Positions 20,195-29,354 are shown, numbered from the stretch's first letter. The stretch is 64,000 nucleotides of DNA from Pseudomonas fulva (GCF_023517795.1 NZ_CP082928.1:3286001-3350000); one strand, 5' to 3'. Translations and numbers: made by a program. Notes: a model not told the origin generated them from the sequence alone.

Positions 20195-21391
20195 CTAGGC
20201 TGTCTGTGGCTCTCGCTTGGCATCATTTTGCAATGAAGAAGCGATGATGAATGCAATCGCCACAAGTAAAAGTACTGGAAGCATTGCTATTCTGAGGCCG
20301 AATGTCTCACCGATGAATCCTAAAAGCGGTGGGCCTACGAGAAAAGCGAGATAACCCGCAGTGGCGGCTAGTTTTACACGCTGGTCGCTATTATTGCCGC
20401 TTTCACCAGCGGCTGAGATGGCAAGAGGAAATCCAAGCGATGCGCCCAGGCCCCACATCGCTACGGCAACTGCGGCGACCCATTGAATGTCGCAGAAGAC
20501 AACGAGAGCTAAGCTCAGTGCGCCCACCATCGCACTAATCCGAAGAGTAGATACTCGACCAATCCGTTCCACCAAATAGCTACCACCGAAGCGCCCGACA
20601 GTCATACCAACCGTAAAGACTACATATATGAGCGTTCCGGTCGTTTCGGCAAATCCATGTCCGTCAATCATAAGTAGAGGCAGCCAATCGTTAGCAGCGC
20701 CTTCTGCTAGGGCCATTGCCAGTACGATAAAGCAGATGAGCAACAGGCCTTTATCCTTTAGGAGATATAGAATTCCACCTGTAGTAGGGCTTTGGCTTGA
20801 TTCTGTCCCACTTTTTTTCTCGCTCTCTCTGGTGGCGTGACCGATAAAAACTGCTGATACGGCAGCAGATACTAGAGCAATAAAAGCCAGATGAGCGCCG
20901 AGGGATACCTCGGCTTTTGTCATGCCCAGGCCCACGATTGATCCTATTAGCGTGCCAAGACTAAAGCAGCCATGCATCGTGGTCATGATGGGCTTCTGGA
21001 TCGTTCTCTCAACTGCTGCCCCTTCGATATTCGCAGCAATTTCTGCCAAGCCTAAGCCAGCTCCGAATATTAGGAGGCCTGAGAATGCAAAAAGGCTGTT
21101 GTTGAAAACAAGGCTGGAAGCCATCACGCAAAGCCCAACTGACAGAGCAAGCAGTCCAATCAAAATCACGCGATTCGCACCTAAACGAGTCACTAGGCGG
21201 CCTGAAGAAATTACGCCGGCCATGGCTCCTAGGGAAAACCCAAAAAGGATCATCCCCATCTGCTCGGTAGAGGCCTCGAGACCGTCACGTAACGCTGGAG
21301 TGCGTGTCACCCAGGTCGCGAGTGTGAGGCCTGGGATCAGGAAGAGGGCGTAGAGTGCTAATCGCGCTTTCTTGGTGACGTTCGTTGCCAT
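20195..21391 (-). CDS. MFS transporter, YbjJ-like
   Basis: A 398-residue major facilitator with twelve predicted helices and a central loop (about residues 188-205, polar and Ser-rich). The N-terminal FLIPGLTLATWVTRTPALRD followed by LGANRVILIGLL resembles the YbjJ-type subgroup of uncharacterised E. coli transporters. It probably exports a toxic metabolite or drug. It is transcribed towards tetR, with two 16-bp palindromes about 30-65 bases upstream of its start, so the adjacent TetR protein is the likely repressor. Confidence 0.85.
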   Translation of the reverse strand: MATNVTKKARLALYALFLIPGLTLATWVTRTPALRDGLEASTEQMGMILFGFSLGAMAGVISSGRLVTRLGANRVILIGLLALSVGLCVMASSLVFNNSLFAFSGLLIFGAGLGLAEIAANIEGAAVERTIQKPIMTTMHGCFSLGTLIGSIVGLGMTKAEVSLGAHLAFIALVSAAVSAVFIGHATRESEKKSGTESSQSPTTGGILYLLKDKGLLLICFIVLAMALAEGAANDWLPLLMIDGHGFAETTGTLIYVVFTVGMTVGRFGGSYLVERIGRVSTLRISAMVGALSLALVVFCDIQWVAAVAVAMWGLGASLGFPLAISAAGESGNNSDQRVKLAATAGYLAFLVGPPLLGFIGETFGLRIAMLPVLLLVAIAFIIASSLQNDAKREPQTA

Positions 21392-21419
21392 GGTGACCTT
21401 TTGCAGTGGTTCTGCGCTG

Positions 21420-21456
21420 TCGTACGTTTGTACGACTTTATCGTACCTTTGTACGA
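21420..21456. promoter_or_regulatory. Two tandem 16-bp palindromic operators
   Basis: TCGTACGTTTGTACGA at 21420-21435 and TCGTACCTTTGTACGA at 21441-21456. Each has perfect 6-base arms TCGTAC/GTACGA, and their centres are 21 bases apart, which puts two dimers on the same face of the helix. Position just upstream of the MFS start indicates an operator, most likely for the TetR protein at 19595. Confidence 0.8.
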
Positions 21457-21812
21457 TTTGTCGATGGCTGTTCGGTCAGCCGCGACTTCCCTTGGGTTGG
21501 TTGGGATCCAGCATAGGCCTGGCATGCCCACGAAGAGGAGGGGAACCACACTGAGGCCGGTACTGCCTGCGCTCCATGTTGGGGAGATCAATTTTATCGC
21601 CAGGCTTGCAAGGCTCTCCGTAGGCTTTCGACCTGCATGAGGAAAAAATCAGCTGGTCGATCAACTGCTGTGCTTGATTGATGGCTTGTACGTGGTTGAG
21701 CGTGAGGCCTGCGACATGAACAATGAAGGCCGTTGGCGAAGACACCCGAAAATGGCGGTACCGATCAGCAGTGCTGTGAACGACAGTCAGAAATCTTAAC
21801 GGCGGTGTAGCA
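21457..21812. other. Intergenic region with weak coding potential
   Basis: About 356 bases. A minus-strand frame at 21476-21745 (89 codons, beginning MSSPTAFIVHVAGLTLNHVQ) has a faint likeness to small DUF3077-type Pseudomonas proteins, but there is no good ribosome site and its C-terminal half looks random. I do not call a gene here. Confidence 0.3.
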
Positions 21813-22235
21813 GTGGAAACGACTCAGACGAAAGATGTTGGTCGTGGTGAGCGAGAGCATTCACCTGATCTCGACGAACAAGTGGCGCACCATGATGTAC
21901 CTCTTTGCTCTAGCCAGCTGATCTCTGCTGTTGAGGCTGTGCGGGGCCCTGGTGCGGCTCTTGCGCTACTGGTTGAGCACCTTCAGCTGCGTGCAACCGC
22001 GCAGCTTGTGTTTTCTAGCTATAGCGACTGCTTCTTTTTGAAGCTAGACGCAGTCGACCGCTATCAGAATCGACGTGTTGGTCTGCTGGAGGCGATATCA
22101 GTCATGCCATTCATTGCGGCCGAAATCTTCAAGCACGAAATCTCGAGCTGGACGCCGACAGATATCGACCTAGTTGAAGACGCACACGGTATTAGAGCGC
22201 TTGTCGAGCTCGGGCTGCTTTCCCCTACACCTTGA
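21813..22235 (+). CDS. Hypothetical protein, 140 residues
   Basis: I do not recognise this protein. It is acidic, predicted mostly helical, with no signal peptide or membrane segment. The middle (GPGAALALLVEHLQLRATAQ) could be a packed helix pair. It lies 80 bases before the DUF3422 gene on the same strand. Start and even coding status are uncertain. Confidence 0.35.
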   Translation: METTQTKDVGRGEREHSPDLDEQVAHHDVPLCSSQLISAVEAVRGPGAALALLVEHLQLRATAQLVFSSYSDCFFLKLDAVDRYQNRRVGLLEAISVMPFIAAEIFKHEISSWTPTDIDLVEDAHGIRALVELGLLSPTP

Positions 22236-22314
22236 GGTGATGCTGCGCTACCACTGTGGTTTAGAGCCTTATACCTGTCGGGAAGTCATTCTTTGCTGGT
22301 GACTAACCTGCGAT

Positions 22315-23575
22315 ATGCCAACGTCAGAACTGCTATCAGTGGTTCATGAGCTTGCATCGATGCATCCCTTGAGAGACAAGCTGCATAACGAGCTCCATGC
22401 TCGACCTTCCGTTTACTTTTCAGAGCCTGCACATGTCTATCACCAGGCCTTTTTCGGTAATGTGCAGAAGCGCCGAGAGCTCCTAGCCTGTTTTCTCCGG
22501 GGCGGGCAGGGCGAAGGCCAGTCTCACGGGATTTCCGATTTTGATGGCGGTTTCCTGAAGTGGGAGCAGCACTCGGAGTTCTTAACCCTCACTCTGGTAG
22601 TCCCCGCACGTGAGGGGGATCGAGCTTGGGAACCAGCACCTGAGCGGTTTCTTGCGCTTGTTGAACCGTTCCGATTGATGATTCTCAACTCTGTCCATAT
22701 CGAGGTCGGTCAACGATACCGAAGCGTGCCCTGACTCGTTCGAGTTCAATGATCCCTGCGGTTCACAAGTCGGGGATGGTGATGCCGTTGTCTGGAGTGA
22801 TTTCAAGCTAAGGTCGAACGGCGACAATCGTTTTCTGTTCGTCAACAAAGGACTCAATGACTATCGCCTGGGACGCATGGTGAGAAGGCTTCTCGAGATC
22901 GAAACCTATCGCATGATGGCTTCACTCTCTCTTGAAGACGCTCGCGAACTCGCCTCTGATCTGGATGCATATGATCAGGCGTTGCTGACGCTTTCCAACC
23001 GGAATGCGGGGAGCGGCGTTGATGCCAGGGCCTTGCTTGATGATATTGCTCTGCTTTCAAAGCAGGTAGTTGCAGCAGCTGTTAGGCATCGGCATCGATT
23101 CAGCGCGACCCAAGCTTACTCGAAGCTTGTTTTTGAGCGCTTGCAGGAGCTGCGGGAAACGCATGCACCTGGATACCAGCGTCTAGGTATCTTCATTGAG
23201 CGCAGGTTTAACCCCACGATTCGGTTTTGTGCTGCTACGGAGCAGCGCCTGGATCAGCTCGCTATGAGCGTTGCTAATTTCGGAGACCTGCTACAGGCAC
23301 GTGTTCAGGTCGACATGGAGGATCAGAATGCGTTGATCCTGAAAAGCCTGAATGCCAGGGCAGATGCTCAAGTCAAGATTCAGCGCGCCGTAGAGGGCCT
23401 TTCGGTCATTGCTATCAGCTACTACCTTTTTAGCCTGTGCAAGCTGTTCTACAGCGCTGTGGTCACGCTTGGTGCGCCGATCTCTGCTCGAGAGGCGATG
23501 GCCTATATGGGGCCTTTGTTGTTCGGTATTTTGGCAATCATCTTGGTTCGTATAAAAAAGGCGAAAGAGCACTGA
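22315..23575 (+). pseudogene. DUF3422-family membrane protein, frameshifted
   Basis: One gene in two frames. The first part (22315-22734) has the family opening HPLRDKLHNELHARPSVYFS; the second part continues with RRLLEIETYRMMASLSLEDA and ends in VEGLSVIAISYYLFSLCKLF plus a last membrane helix, the classic DUF3422 C-terminus with two helices. Removing one G at about 22707-22709 restores a single frame of about 420 residues reading through IEV-VNDTEACPDSFEFND, the normal family length. So it is an otherwise intact gene with a single-base insertion, either a genuine inactivation or a sequencing error. The function of the family is unknown. Confidence 0.85.
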
Positions 23576-23697
23576 GATTCCTCTTCAAGATTCCAGCGAT
23601 ACTGAGCCATAAAACTCTGCAGCGTTTGAGGAGTTTGGGATCAAAATTTAGCGCTTACGAATGTTCAAGTCGGATAGGCTTTGCATGAGATGAAACT

Positions 23698-23886
23698 ATG
23701 AATCGCAAAGTACCCACTACAGCGAAATGCCAAGATCCTGGCGATGGTAGCGGTGATGTCATAATTGACCTTCCGCCGGAGATGCTTGCGGCTATGGGCG
23801 TTGGCATCGGAGATTTATTAGGTGTTGAGCTAGTTGATGATTTGATAGTTCTCAAAAAAGTGCGCGATGCCGAAAGGAAGTCATGA
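23698..23886 (+). CDS. AbrB/MazE-type antitoxin-like protein
   Basis: A 62-residue protein with the swapped-hairpin AbrB/SpoVT pattern: GDVIIDLPPEMLAAMGVGIGD, then LGVELVDDLIVLKKV. Such proteins are DNA-binding antitoxins that repress their own operon and neutralise a toxin encoded next to them. No toxin is recognisable just downstream (23887-24258) or upstream, so it may be an orphan or the toxin has decayed. Confidence 0.65.
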   Translation: MNRKVPTTAKCQDPGDGSGDVIIDLPPEMLAAMGVGIGDLLGVELVDDLIVLKKVRDAERKS

Positions 23887-24258
23887 GAGTTGGCCAGATG
23901 TGCGCGTTTTCAAGGTGGATGTTGGTTCGTCGCCTAAGGAGATTCCGCCTAAGAGGGATTTTGAGGGGGGTGGGATCAAAATTAAGTGCGTCAGGTTGCT
24001 AGTCCCCGACGTAATGAGTCGACTCGCCCCCGTGGCCCTAGAGGCAGCTGGCAGCGGCCTAAATTGTAGGCATGAAATGCAGGCGCGGTTGGTGTCCAGT
24101 ACGGAAGCATAGTTGCAGTCCGCCCCTGGGTGTCCGGGAGCGCGTTCTTCAAGGCAGTAATCCCCCCATCAGTCAACGTTATCGCATTACCAAAAACTGC
24201 CTCGTAACGTAAAGGTATTCAGGTACCTCTGCCGTGCGCAGTGGTTCTCGGTAGGCGT
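23887..24258. other. Region without a supported gene
   Basis: 372 bases between the AbrB-like gene and the end of the HEPN gene. A plus-strand frame at 23867-24112 overlaps the AbrB-like gene but has no family features. A decayed toxin gene could have been here. Nothing else seen. Confidence 0.35.
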
Positions 24259-25017
24259 TCAGAACGGTTCGGACTCGTCGTCCTCTACAGCGTTATAGAT
24301 CCTGCCTCTCAGATCAGTCGCAAATGCGCGAATGGTGAGGATGGCTTGCTGCACTTGCGCAAGATCGAGCTGTATAGGTAGGTCATCGATTGTTCTCCCG
24401 TTACGGTGCACGATGTCATGTCGTGTGGAGCAGATCGGACTGATTTTGTTCAAATCGAGCTCTGACATGTGTTTCCCGAACGCTGCGCCCATCACCGTTT
24501 TAATGGTCGAGGGGTTGTGGAAGGAGAGGGTGGATAGCGTATTCAGCACGATACTTTCCATACCCTTCGGCTGGTCAATGATCTCCTTGAGCGTGAATTT
24601 CTTCTTGCTCAAGTCGTCGTAGTCTTTCGCTATGTTGAGCATGAAGGTCGGGTGGCTCACTACCAGTGAACGGATGACCGAGCTGATGAGTGATTCGAGC
24701 AGGGTCACGGAGTGGGCATAGACGAGCTTGTAGAGCGTCTGGGCCTTGTCGGTATCCAGCGGCTGATTCAGGAGGTCTGAGGCCGTTGCCAGCTCCTGCA
24801 AAAACTCGTTGAAAAACGTGTTATGTGAGTGCCGCTCCAACCATCGATATTCAGCCTCTTCTTCGAATGCATCGCGCATCGACGAGTACTCGGCGGCCAT
24901 CCTTTCCCACGTTTCGAAATCTTCGTCCGGGTCAATCTCAATGCCGTAGGTCTTCTTGATCCAGGCCAGGCATAGCTCCTGTTCGCGTTCGAAAAAATGC
25001 TCTTTTATTGAGCTCAT
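24259..25017 (-). CDS. HEPN-domain protein, putative RNase
   Basis: A 252-residue, strongly acidic and mostly helical protein. The key feature is RHDIVHRNG at residues 199-207, an R-x4-H motif (Arg199, His204) followed by Asn206 within a helical context, the active-site signature of HEPN ribonucleases of the RiboL-PSP/MAE type. The preceding part is a helical bundle with a long charged N-terminus (residues 1-60). HEPN proteins are frequent RNA-cutting effectors in toxin-antitoxin, abortive infection and CRISPR-type systems. It is the second gene after the PD-(D/E)XK-like protein, 85 bases away on the same strand, so the two probably form one system. I know no named system with this exact pair. 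Confidence 0.72.
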   Translation of the reverse strand: MSSIKEHFFEREQELCLAWIKKTYGIEIDPDEDFETWERMAAEYSSMRDAFEEEAEYRWLERHSHNTFFNEFLQELATASDLLNQPLDTDKAQTLYKLVYAHSVTLLESLISSVIRSLVVSHPTFMLNIAKDYDDLSKKKFTLKEIIDQPKGMESIVLNTLSTLSFHNPSTIKTVMGAAFGKHMSELDLNKISPICSTRHDIVHRNGRTIDDLPIQLDLAQVQQAILTIRAFATDLRGRIYNAVEDDESEPF

Positions 25018-25102
25018 CGATCAATTCATCCTGCTCACGTCACGATGGTGTTTTTGGTTGGCGAAGGCGGAAATTAGGTGGCAGTCTGAGCGACTATGCC
25101 AT

Positions 25103-26671
25103 CTATTGCAGCCTGCGATTCTCTGACGCGGGCGCTTGCAGTTCCATAAGGCATATGATCGGCAACGGATGGCTGTATTCATCCACAACCCGCTGTAACT
25201 GTTGCAGCGTGGTGTCACTTGTTCGTTCACTGCTGTTGAACACGCTTCGATAGACAACCTCGAAATTTGAGGTCGGCATCGAAAACCGGCCATTGGGTAG
25301 CAGAGTCATTTCTTCCGATACCGCCAAAACCGCTAAGTAGTGCTTATCGCCAACATTCAGCTCAAGTGGCACCAGGCACACAGCTGCGAAGGGCTCTGTT
25401 TTGCCGTCCACCGTGAAGCTGACACTGCCCACTACCTGTTTCTTGAGGAACGCTCCGAATCCCCGAATGTCGTGGGAGCCCTGAAGCAGCTCTTCAACGC
25501 TCACCTCCAGATGCCCTCGGTCTCTAAACATCATTTTCAGTTCAAGGAGGGCCTCCGCTACTTCTAGGATGCCCGGATAGTCAGGCAATCCTACCCCGCC
25601 ATTCACCTTGAACGAAGCTTTGCGCCCATTGAAGTCCATGTCCACGGACAGCCCTTCTGGCTGTGTCAGCAGCCGGATGGCCTGTAGAAAGCTGCACAGG
25701 TCTTCGAGTTTCACGGGCGCTTGCGGATCCAGCGAAGAGACAAATTTTGCTTCTGTTCCATCCGAGTTGATGTACCAGTCGAACAATCCGCAGTCGATCC
25801 GAATTTGAAGCATGTGCGAGGGAAGGACTGAATGCAGCGCGCTGACATGGAAAGTAGCGTCAATTTCGACGCTGTCGCCGGTGCGAATGTTGCGCAACGT
25901 CAGCATGCCAATAGTAGACGGGGCAGACGGCTCTATGACCAGTGTGGCTACCGACGCATGTCTTCGGCTTTTAGGGTCTTCAACGCCGAAGCGCTGGGCA
26001 ATGATCTGTATGTCCTGAAGTTCAACAGGCCCCCATTTTCCGAGGGTCGCATTGATCATTGCCTGGAGATTCTCCTCACCCACCAGATTGAAGCGCATCA
26101 GGTGGCTACCGTTCTCAAAACCGACGGACTTCAGGAAACGCTGTTTCCTATCCGTGTACTCAGCTTGCGAGTTGCCAATCGCGTTCAAGAGTTCAGTCTT
26201 CAATCTAACTGAGCCATCGAGCGTTAGCTCTTGACCTAGGCTGAAATCGATAGTCATTTTGTGCTTGTTCAGCTGGTTTTGCTCGCCCGCTACCAGATGT
26301 ATATTGGCTCGCTCTAGGATTCGTTGGATCAACGCCTCGTCCACATGGATGAGGAAGGCTCTGGAGGGTAGCTGGCCTCGCGAATAGTCCATCAGCAAGT
26401 AGAAAGCGGGGAGTGAGCTCGTGGCCATTTTGCGCAGATTGGACAGGGTGACGTTCACTTTAAGTGACTTGGAGCGGGTCGACTTCACCTGCACAGTTCC
26501 CGTCATCACAGGTTCGTGCAGCGTCTGCTGAGTCAGTGACGCTGTATCCTGATCAACCTCGATCAGAACGTCCCATCCATTGCGGTCGGCATGTGATTGA
26601 TTGGCGGTAATGCCATCCGCTGCGCAGAGCGCCATAAAAAAATGCTCCCCGCCTCTCCCAATATCAGCCAT
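25103..26671 (-). CDS. Large protein with N-terminal PD-(D/E)XK-like nuclease domain
   Basis: A 522-residue protein counted from the ATG at 26671, where the conserved part begins (MADIGRGGEHFFMALCAADG). Residues Glu9, Asp34 (NGWDVLIEV) and Gln61-Val-Lys63 (TVQVKSTRS) follow the E...D...QxK layout of Mrr/DUF4365-type PD-(D/E)XK nucleases. The other ~400 residues are beta-rich with no motif I recognise; they could bind a target or the partner. It lies directly upstream of the HEPN gene. A longer N-terminal reading to 26767 is open but unlike the family. It might sense or cut phage DNA while the HEPN protein kills or stalls the cell; this is inference. Confidence 0.65.
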   Translation of the reverse strand: MADIGRGGEHFFMALCAADGITANQSHADRNGWDVLIEVDQDTASLTQQTLHEPVMTGTVQVKSTRSKSLKVNVTLSNLRKMATSSLPAFYLLMDYSRGQLPSRAFLIHVDEALIQRILERANIHLVAGEQNQLNKHKMTIDFSLGQELTLDGSVRLKTELLNAIGNSQAEYTDRKQRFLKSVGFENGSHLMRFNLVGEENLQAMINATLGKWGPVELQDIQIIAQRFGVEDPKSRRHASVATLVIEPSAPSTIGMLTLRNIRTGDSVEIDATFHVSALHSVLPSHMLQIRIDCGLFDWYINSDGTEAKFVSSLDPQAPVKLEDLCSFLQAIRLLTQPEGLSVDMDFNGRKASFKVNGGVGLPDYPGILEVAEALLELKMMFRDRGHLEVSVEELLQGSHDIRGFGAFLKKQVVGSVSFTVDGKTEPFAAVCLVPLELNVGDKHYLAVLAVSEEMTLLPNGRFSMPTSNFEVVYRSVFNSSERTSDTTLQQLQRVVDEYSHPLPIICLMELQAPASENRRLQ

Positions 26672-27084
26672 GGCCTTTCCTTGTGTGGTTTGTGGCTCGC
26701 CAAGCGAACCTGAGCATGCAGCTAGAATGCCATGGTCAAAGCTGGCTGTGATGGGAGGGTTTCCCAAGCGCTTGTTGCGGTCAACCGGGGGGCGAGCAGG
26801 ATTGGCTTTATCGGAACTGCTGACCTTACTTTTAAGTCCCCCTGGATTACACAGCAGGGGTGTTTTGCACCTACTGCTGCGCGCTCATCATTCTGAGATG
26901 TTCCGCTTCGAGGGCGGTTTTTATATCGACGGGCCATATGCTGGATCTCGACTGCAAGCCGTTACCTGCCGGGTGGAAGCAGGCATGCTCGTGATGATCG
27001 ATTGTGACGCGGTTATCACGAAGGTCAGTTAGAATAGTGCTCCATCAACAGAGCGCAGCCTTGGGTGGTTGCTGCTTCTGGTCA
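26672..27084. other. Divergent promoter region, no gene
   Basis: 413 bases between the nuclease-like gene on the minus strand and the small plus-strand gene at 27085. Promoters in both directions are expected. No clear operator, RNA or further coding frame was found. Confidence 0.4.
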
Positions 27085-27366
27085 ATGGAGCGCTTCATGC
27101 CTATACGCCGTACGATTGCTACTGTGGCAACTCGCCAATTCCTGAAAAGCCTGAGTCGAGATACACGGCTGCCAGTGGATATTCAGCAAACTGCTCAACA
27201 GCTGTTGGAGCAGTTTCCTACTGGGCAAGACGTGCTGACTCTTGCCAGGCGAGAAAGCTACCTGCAGGAGACGGTAGGTTTCAGTCAGGTCTTTTTTTCA
27301 CTGGGCGAGGGTGAGTCAGCGGAGCAACTTCAAGCTCTCATCAACGCTGATGCGTCAGAGGTTTAA
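27085..27366 (+). CDS. Small protein, BPSL0761-like
   Basis: A 93-residue protein counted from the ATG at 27085. The pattern MPIRRTIATVATRQFLKSL followed by an amphipathic segment and LLEQFPTGQDVLTLARRE resembles the small BPSL0761 family, often found on Pseudomonas and Burkholderia mobile elements and of unknown function. Another ATG lies four codons later (27097). It precedes the CBASS genes by 76 bases on the same strand and may share their transcript. Confidence 0.55.
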   Translation: MERFMPIRRTIATVATRQFLKSLSRDTRLPVDIQQTAQQLLEQFPTGQDVLTLARRESYLQETVGFSQVFFSLGEGESAEQLQALINADASEV

Positions 27367-27442
27367 GCTCAGGCTCTCCTTCCAGTACCTCATCAGGCAT
27401 ACCTGCCAAGTCGCTTTTTAACCACCGGATGGTTCTAGACAC

Positions 27443-28087
27443 ATGGTGCACGATCATGAGTACAGCTTGCTCGGAGGGGTTAACCGAGCAGTGATTGGTC
27501 GCTACATTACGCTGCTGGCAAGCGGCGTCTCTGCGGGATTGGTATTCGTTGTGCTGACGCTTGTGGATCTGGCGAAGCATTTCGGCCTGCCAGCCAATCT
27601 CCCCCCGACAGTGATGTCCCTTATAGGAGCAGGTGTCGTATTCACCATCCTGTACGCGGTATTCAGCCGAGCAGTGTGGAAATTGCCTTGGGCAGTCAAG
27701 TTACTCAAGGTGCCCGACCTTTCGGGGGAATGGGAATGTACGGGCACTACGCTGGACGACCAAGGCAATGTCCGCTTCACCTGGCACGCCGTCGTAAGCA
27801 TTACTCAGACCTGGGACAAGATCCGCGTTCGCCTCAAGACTGCTCAGTCGTCTTCTCAAAGCATTACTGCAGCGTTGGCCTATGACGAATCGGACGGTTA
27901 CACGCTGCTGTACAACTACAGAAATGACCCGAGACCTGGTGAACCCGAACTCAGGGGGCATCAAGGCAGCGCAAATCTGCTGTTTTCAAAATCACTGGAT
28001 ACTGCCTCTGGCGACTATTTCAATGGCTATGGGCGGCCTACTTACGGGCAGATGGAGCTGAGGAAGAAGTATGAGCAACGGAGTTAA
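27443..28087 (+). CDS. cap15: Cap15-like CBASS membrane effector
   Basis: A 214-residue protein with two N-terminal membrane helices (about residues 20-43 and 57-76) and a soluble beta-rich domain beginning KVPDLSGEWECTG (Trp97). This is the layout of the S-2TMbeta (Cap15) effectors, whose beta-barrel binds a cyclic nucleotide and whose helices then oligomerise and disrupt the inner membrane, killing the infected cell. It overlaps the CD-NTase gene by 17 bases, as expected for a minimal type I CBASS operon. Assignment rests on topology, the W motif and the neighbour, so it is good but not proven. Confidence 0.82.
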   Translation: MVHDHEYSLLGGVNRAVIGRYITLLASGVSAGLVFVVLTLVDLAKHFGLPANLPPTVMSLIGAGVVFTILYAVFSRAVWKLPWAVKLLKVPDLSGEWECTGTTLDDQGNVRFTWHAVVSITQTWDKIRVRLKTAQSSSQSITAALAYDESDGYTLLYNYRNDPRPGEPELRGHQGSANLLFSKSLDTASGDYFNGYGRPTYGQMELRKKYEQRS

Positions 28088-29195
28088 CGACAGAATCAGC
28101 CGGCTGCGCTCTCGGCGCTCAGGACTAGATCGATCGTCTGTGGTTGCCCAGGACGCTAAAGAGTTCATCGTCAATCACAGTCGTACCCAGGAGGTGTGGG
28201 AACGTCGTGCTCGTGATAAGCCCTACACAACCTTTGCATTGGGGGCGATGCAGGAGGTAGACCCGACCTACACGCGTATCAGCCTGGAAACAGCAGATCG
28301 CGTCCGCAATCAGTTGGAAAAGCGGTTGAGTGCAAATGTCGAGTTTGAGCTGCAGGGCTCTGTTCCTCTCAATGTCCACATTCGCGGGGTCAGCGATGTC
28401 GATTTACTCGTGCTGGATACCAGCTTCTTCACCTACGATCCTGGCGGAGCTGTAGCTGCAGCCGGCCTTTACACTCCGGCTTCTGGGCGAAGTTCGGTTA
28501 GCGTACTGAGCTCGTTGCGTTCGGATACGGAGAGGGCGCTGCGCGCGGCATTTCCAGCTGCCACGGTGGATACGAAGGGCGCCAAGGCCGTGAAAGTTTA
28601 CGGTGCTTCACTTGCCCGCCCTGTCGACGTTGTGCCGGCGCATTGGTATGACACGACAGCCTATCAAGCGTCACGGCAGAAGCACGATCGAGCGGTCACG
28701 ATTCTCGACGCCAAGAAGATGTCCACGCTCGACAATTGGCCGTTCTTGCACATCAAGAAAATCACCGAGCGTTGCAACACTACGCACGGTGGGCTGAGAA
28801 AGTCGATCCGGCTGTGCAAGAACATCAAGGCCGAACTGGAAGCGGAAGGACGCAAGGTGAGTCTTTCCAGCTTCGACCTCGCCTCGATCATGTATCACGC
28901 CAACCTGGGTAATCTGGCCGTTGGTGCCGTGTTCGAACTGGCAATCTTAGCTGAGACACAGCGCTACTTGGATTACCTCTATATTCACAACGAGGAGGCC
29001 AGACGGCTGCGTGTACCAGATGGCTCAAGAGCCATTTTTGACGATGAAAGTAAGTTCGATGGGCTACTGGCTGTTTCCCATGCCATGGACGAGCTGGTAC
29101 GTGAGGTTGGAAGGGAGCAAAGCTTTGCGCTCAGCCTCCAGGCTAAGCCGAGCCTTGAGGCTAGTCGTAATGTCGTGATGCGTCTGGCCATCTAA
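28071..29195 (+). CDS. CBASS CD-NTase (cyclic nucleotide synthase)
   Basis: A 374-residue nucleotidyltransferase of the cGAS/DncV-like superfamily. It shows Gly96-Ser97 (LQGSVPLNVHIRG), the metal-binding pair Asp109-x-Asp111 (SDVDLLVLD) and a third acidic residue Asp186 (RPVDVVPAHW). The C-terminal half is helical. On phage infection such enzymes make a cyclic oligonucleotide that activates the linked effector, here the Cap15-like protein just upstream. No Cap2/Cap3 or HORMA/TRIP13 genes are present, so this is a type I system. Clade and product cannot be read from the sequence. Confidence 0.87.
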   Translation: MSNGVNDRISRLRSRRSGLDRSSVVAQDAKEFIVNHSRTQEVWERRARDKPYTTFALGAMQEVDPTYTRISLETADRVRNQLEKRLSANVEFELQGSVPLNVHIRGVSDVDLLVLDTSFFTYDPGGAVAAAGLYTPASGRSSVSVLSSLRSDTERALRAAFPAATVDTKGAKAVKVYGASLARPVDVVPAHWYDTTAYQASRQKHDRAVTILDAKKMSTLDNWPFLHIKKITERCNTTHGGLRKSIRLCKNIKAELEAEGRKVSLSSFDLASIMYHANLGNLAVGAVFELAILAETQRYLDYLYIHNEEARRLRVPDGSRAIFDDESKFDGLLAVSHAMDELVREVGREQSFALSLQAKPSLEASRNVVMRLAI

Positions 29196-29348
29196 CCGGG
29201 AGCGGGGGGACTGTGGCTCCGTTCACCTTTCGTTATGAACTACGAGAGGAGGCAGCCAGGCCGTTGCAGACTTCGTTTTTGGCCAGTTTGGGGACAGAAA
29301 GACCTTTCGAAAGGCAGTGGTAGCCGCTAAATGAGGCAATGTGCCACC

Positions 29349-29354
29349 TATAAT
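29349..29354 (+). promoter_or_regulatory. Consensus -10 box upstream of abpA
   Basis: A perfect TATAAT about 48 bases before the ATG at 29402, in the 191-base gap after the CD-NTase gene. A matching -35 at the usual spacing is weak. It suggests that the AbpAB-like pair can be transcribed apart from the CBASS genes. Confidence 0.45.

Noticed and set aside
23867..24112. 81-codon frame after the AbrB-like gene, as its toxin
   Set aside because: It overlaps the antitoxin end, has no toxin motif and no ribosome site.
26601..27032. 143-codon plus-strand frame
   Set aside because: Its first part is antisense to the nuclease-like gene and the remainder shows no recognisable domain.
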